The notes below the pieces were generated by a model. That model did no database searches. It was not told the DNA's origin and worked only from the letters and a program-made list of their open reading frames with translations. Below are positions 5,194 through 7,364 of a stretch of 7,364 bases of DNA, piece by piece; within the stretch, counting starts at the first letter, position 1; the number at the start of each line of letters is the position of its first letter. The translations under genes were made by a program, and so were the position numbers. Source of the stretch: Clostridiales bacterium (lineage in GTDB: Bacteria > Bacillota > Sulfobacillia > UBA995 > UBA9673); NCBI GenBank assembly GCA_003541445.1, contig DPMO01000120.1:1-7364 (forward strand), in the 5' to 3' direction.

Positions 5194-6841
5194 CGGCAGC
5201 CCCAGAGGGTACGTGGCGATCCTGCTGCACGCGCACCTGCCCTATGTCCGCCACCCGGAACAGCCCGGTTTCCTGCCGGAGAGGTGGCTCTTCGAGGCCG
5301 TCATCGAGTGCTACATTCCCCTCCTCCAGGTGTTCGAGAGGCTGACCCACGACGGGGTGCCCTACCGCATCGTCCTGTCCATGAGCCCGACTCTCCTGGC
5401 CATGCTCTCCGACGACCTCCTCAAGGAGCGCTTCGCGGCCTATCTGGACAAGATGTCCGACCTGGCCGAGAGGGAGGTCCACCGGACGCGGGACGACCAC
5501 CGCTTCGCCCCCCTGGCACAGATGTACCGCGACCGCCTGGCCTGGGTCTCCCGGGTCTACCACGACTCTTACCGGCGCGACATCCCGGGCGCCATCCGCC
5601 GGCTGGCCGAAGCCGGGAACGTCGAACTGGCCACCTCGGCCGCGACACACGCCTACCTGCCCCTCATCGGCCTCTACCGCTCCGCCGTCGAGGCCCAGGT
5701 GGAGTTCGGACTGAGGCAGTTCAGGCGGCTCTTCGGCCGCGACCCGGCCGGCTTCTGGCTCCCGGAGTGCGGCTACCGTCCGGGCCTCGACCAGACCCTG
5801 ACGGAGAAGGGGCTCAGATGGACGTGCCTTGAGACCCACGGCGTCCTGTTCGCCGCCCCCCGGCCGAGGTACGGCGTCTTCGCCCCCGTCGTGACCCCTC
5901 ACGGCCTCCACTGCTTCGGGCGGGACCCGGAGAGTTCCCGGCAGGTGTGGTCAAGCAAGGAGGGCTATCCCGGGGACTTCTGGTACAGGGAGTACTACCG
6001 GGACATCGGCTACGACCTGGACTACGACTACATCAAACCGTTCCTGGCCCCGGACGGGTCACGCACCCATACCGGCTTCCGCTACTGGCGCGTGACGGGG
6101 CCCGGAGACCATAAGGAGCCCTACGACCCCGGCCGGGCGGCCGAGCGCGCCGACGTCCACGCGGGCCACTTCATGTGGGCCCGCCAGAAGCAGGTGGAAT
6201 GGCTCGCCGGGGTCCTGGACCGCAAGCCCATCGTCGTCGCGCCCTACGACGCGGAGCTTCTCGGCCACTGGTGGTTCGAGGGGCCGCAGTGGCTCGAGCT
6301 CGTCATCCGGAAGAGCGCCTACGACCAGAGGGACTTCGCCCTCGTGACCCCGACGGACTACCTGGCCGAGTACCCGGTCAACCAGCCGTCGGAGCCCATC
6401 GAGTCGAGCTGGGGCTGGAAGGGCTACAACGAGGTGTGGCTCCAGGAAGCAAACGACTGGATCTACCGGCACCTGCACCGGGCGGCCGAGATCATGGAGG
6501 GCCTGGCGGCCGACTTCACGGACCCGGACCCCGTCGAACGCCGGGCCCTCGACCAGGCCGCCCGGGAGCTCCTCCTGGCCCAGGCGAGCGACTGGCCGTT
6601 CATCATGCAGGCCAGGACCATGGACGGCTACGCCAAGCATCGCTTCACCCATCACATCGGCTGGTTCCTGGCCCTGGCCGGCCAGCTCCGCAGCGGCCGC
6701 ATAGACGAGCGGTGGCTCGACGAACTCGAAAGGACCGACAACATCTTCCCGGACGTCGACTACCGCGTCTTCCGCTACCGGGCCTGGACGCCGGCCCCGT
6801 GGGCCCGCGCCAGGGCGCCGGCCGTGGCCGCCGGGAGCTAG
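5183..6841 (+). CDS. GH57 1,4-alpha-glucan branching enzyme
   Basis: A 552-residue enzyme of the GH57 branching type, normal in length. It cuts an alpha-1,4 glucan and re-attaches the fragment through an alpha-1,6 bond, building glycogen-like branches in the cytoplasm. Family regions appear in order (numbered from GTG 5183): HAHLPYVRHPE at 16-26, SAATHAYLP near 152-160, GFWLPECGYRPG with predicted nucleophile Glu195, PYDAELLGHWWFEG with predicted acid/base Asp356, and WGWKGYNEVWLQEANDW at 410-426. SDWPFIMQ (469-476), typical of the C-terminal helical domain of branching members, separates it from GH57 amylases. GTG 5183 has GGAGG 11 bases upstream. In-frame TTG 5165 and GTG 5171 are possible but lack ribosome sites. 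The start overlaps the DUF4912 stop by 11 bases, which suggests translational coupling. Its stop overlaps that of the convergent PIN gene. Confidence 0.95.
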   Translation: MVFDGSPRGYVAILLHAHLPYVRHPEQPGFLPERWLFEAVIECYIPLLQVFERLTHDGVPYRIVLSMSPTLLAMLSDDLLKERFAAYLDKMSDLAEREVHRTRDDHRFAPLAQMYRDRLAWVSRVYHDSYRRDIPGAIRRLAEAGNVELATSAATHAYLPLIGLYRSAVEAQVEFGLRQFRRLFGRDPAGFWLPECGYRPGLDQTLTEKGLRWTCLETHGVLFAAPRPRYGVFAPVVTPHGLHCFGRDPESSRQVWSSKEGYPGDFWYREYYRDIGYDLDYDYIKPFLAPDGSRTHTGFRYWRVTGPGDHKEPYDPGRAAERADVHAGHFMWARQKQVEWLAGVLDRKPIVVAPYDAELLGHWWFEGPQWLELVIRKSAYDQRDFALVTPTDYLAEYPVNQPSEPIESSWGWKGYNEVWLQEANDWIYRHLHRAAEIMEGLAADFTDPDPVERRALDQAARELLLAQASDWPFIMQARTMDGYAKHRFTHHIGWFLALAGQLRSGRIDERWLDELERTDNIFPDVDYRVFRYRAWTPAPWARARAPAVAAGS

Positions 6842-7308
6842 CGCCACCGCTGCTCCGGGACGTGCTTGAGGACGCCCTTGGGAGTGAGAACCCAGTCCAG
6901 GTGCGGTGAGACAGCCTTCAGGAGGCGCCGGTCGCAGGTGACCAAGGGGACACCCCGCGACTCGGCCGCAGCCAGATAGACCGCGTCATAGAAGGACACA
7001 CCGTACCACCGGCTGAAGGCCAGGGCGGAATCCATCTCGCCCTCCAGGCTGATTCTTCCGAGGTGGAGACGCCCCAGCACATCCAAGCCCCGCACGGCGG
7101 CGGCCTCCGTTGTCCGCCTCCTGCGGAGGGCCACCGACAGCACGTTCCCCAGCTCGTAGAAGAAAAGGTCGGGAACGACGATGCGAAGCCTTCCGAGAAC
7201 GAATTCCTCCAGGAGAACGACAGCTTCGCAGGCGTCCTCCTCATCGGGTAGGAACCATTTGCCCCCCACGCTGGCGTCGGCGCAGATGGCCCGGACAGCC
7301 TCAGCCAT
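6838..7308 (-). CDS. PIN-domain ribonuclease toxin (VapC-type)
   Basis: A 156-residue PIN-domain protein, slightly longer than a typical VapC. Acidic metal-binding residues are in place (numbered from ATG 7308): Asp11 in CADASVGGKWF, Glu52 in FFYELGN, Asp108 in SFYDAVYLAAAE, and Asp126 in TCDRRLL. This arrangement coordinates Mg2+/Mn2+ for RNA cleavage, usually of tRNA or rRNA, and is held inactive by a cognate antitoxin encoded just upstream. ATG 7308 has GAGG six bases before it; the in-frame ATG at 7314 would add two residues and has only a poorly spaced site. The start overlaps the probable antitoxin stop as ATGGCTGA. The gene converges on the GH57 branching enzyme, sharing the CTAG at 6838-6841. 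Toxin activity itself is inferred from the family. Confidence 0.85.
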   Translation of the reverse strand: MAEAVRAICADASVGGKWFLPDEEDACEAVVLLEEFVLGRLRIVVPDLFFYELGNVLSVALRRRRTTEAAAVRGLDVLGRLHLGRISLEGEMDSALAFSRWYGVSFYDAVYLAAAESRGVPLVTCDRRLLKAVSPHLDWVLTPKGVLKHVPEQRWR

Positions 7309-7364
7309 CGCCATCCTCGCCCCGGCCGTCCCGGCACTTCCCCTGTAGTGATGGTTCGACCCGG
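7301..7364 (-). CDS. Probable antitoxin, 3' end only (Phd/VapB-like)
   Basis: The minus-strand frame that ends with TGA at 7301-7303 reads RVEPSLQGKCRDGRGEDGDG back to the window edge. RVEPSLxGK followed by a short acidic tail resembles the C-terminus of Phd/YefM-type and other antitoxins paired with PIN toxins. The stop overlaps the toxin ATG by eight bases, the usual coupled antitoxin-toxin order. Only about 20 residues are visible and all three minus-strand frames are open here, so the frame choice rests on this overlap and the motif. Confidence 0.45.
   Translation of the reverse strand, partial: RVEPSLQGKCRDGRGEDGDG

Noticed and set aside
5054..5911. 285-codon minus-strand frame opposite DUF4912 and GH57
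   Set aside because: It is antisense to conserved family motifs, with repetitive Gly-, Glu- and Val-rich content and no domain.
1..7364. CRISPR arrays, tRNA or rRNA genes, insertion sequences, transposase remnants
   Set aside because: I saw no regularly spaced direct repeats, cloverleaf, rRNA core sequence, transposase motif or terminal inverted repeats with target duplications by eye.

Overview
The window is uniformly GC-rich, bacterial and gene-dense. I read seven complete or nearly complete genes plus the 3' tail of an eighth. An FMN riboswitch in front of an ECF-type riboflavin transporter (ribU), a short-TIM-free GH57 branching enzyme, a GH15 glucan hydrolase and a DUF4912 protein together suggest a high-GC, probably thermophilic member of the Bacillota or a related phylum. 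This is an inference from gene content, because no rRNA or other taxonomic marker is present.

Layout. Positions 9-629 (minus) encode an XRE-type helix-turn-helix/cupin regulator. Its apparent promoter lies near 708-737 and carries an inverted repeat over the -10 box. Positions 895-1017 (plus) encode a 40-residue single zinc ribbon protein. Positions 738-894 hold no gene that I can support, only a terminator-like hairpin on the minus strand. Positions 1040-1962 form a complete riboflavin-uptake unit: promoter, FMN riboswitch aptamer (1106-1256), intrinsic terminator acting as expression platform (1286-1322), and ribU (1363-1962). The convergent gap 1963-2105 holds strong GC hairpins. Positions 2106-4154 (minus) encode a GH15 glucoamylase-like enzyme. 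A divergent 172-base gap follows. Then come a membrane-anchored DUF4912 protein (4327-5193) and, overlapping its end, a GH57 1,4-alpha-glucan branching enzyme (5183-6841). At the right edge, convergent with the GH57 gene and sharing its stop region, lie a PIN-domain (VapC-type) toxin (6838-7308, minus) and the end of its probable antitoxin.

How the parts fit. The GH15, DUF4912 and GH57 genes look like one alpha-glucan (glycogen-type) module. GH57 makes alpha-1,6 branches. GH15 trims glucose from chain ends. The DUF4912 protein has an N-terminal membrane helix and is probably co-translated with the branching enzyme, so it may anchor or dock glucan metabolism at the membrane; that role is a hypothesis. 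The riboflavin unit is independent: FMN accumulation should end transcription before ribU. The regulator's target is not evident from this window. The toxin-antitoxin pair is ordinary accessory cargo.

I did not find a clearly new defence or mobile system. The most distinctive items are the inserted hairpin in loop 2 of the FMN aptamer and the membrane-tethered DUF4912/branching-enzyme pair.
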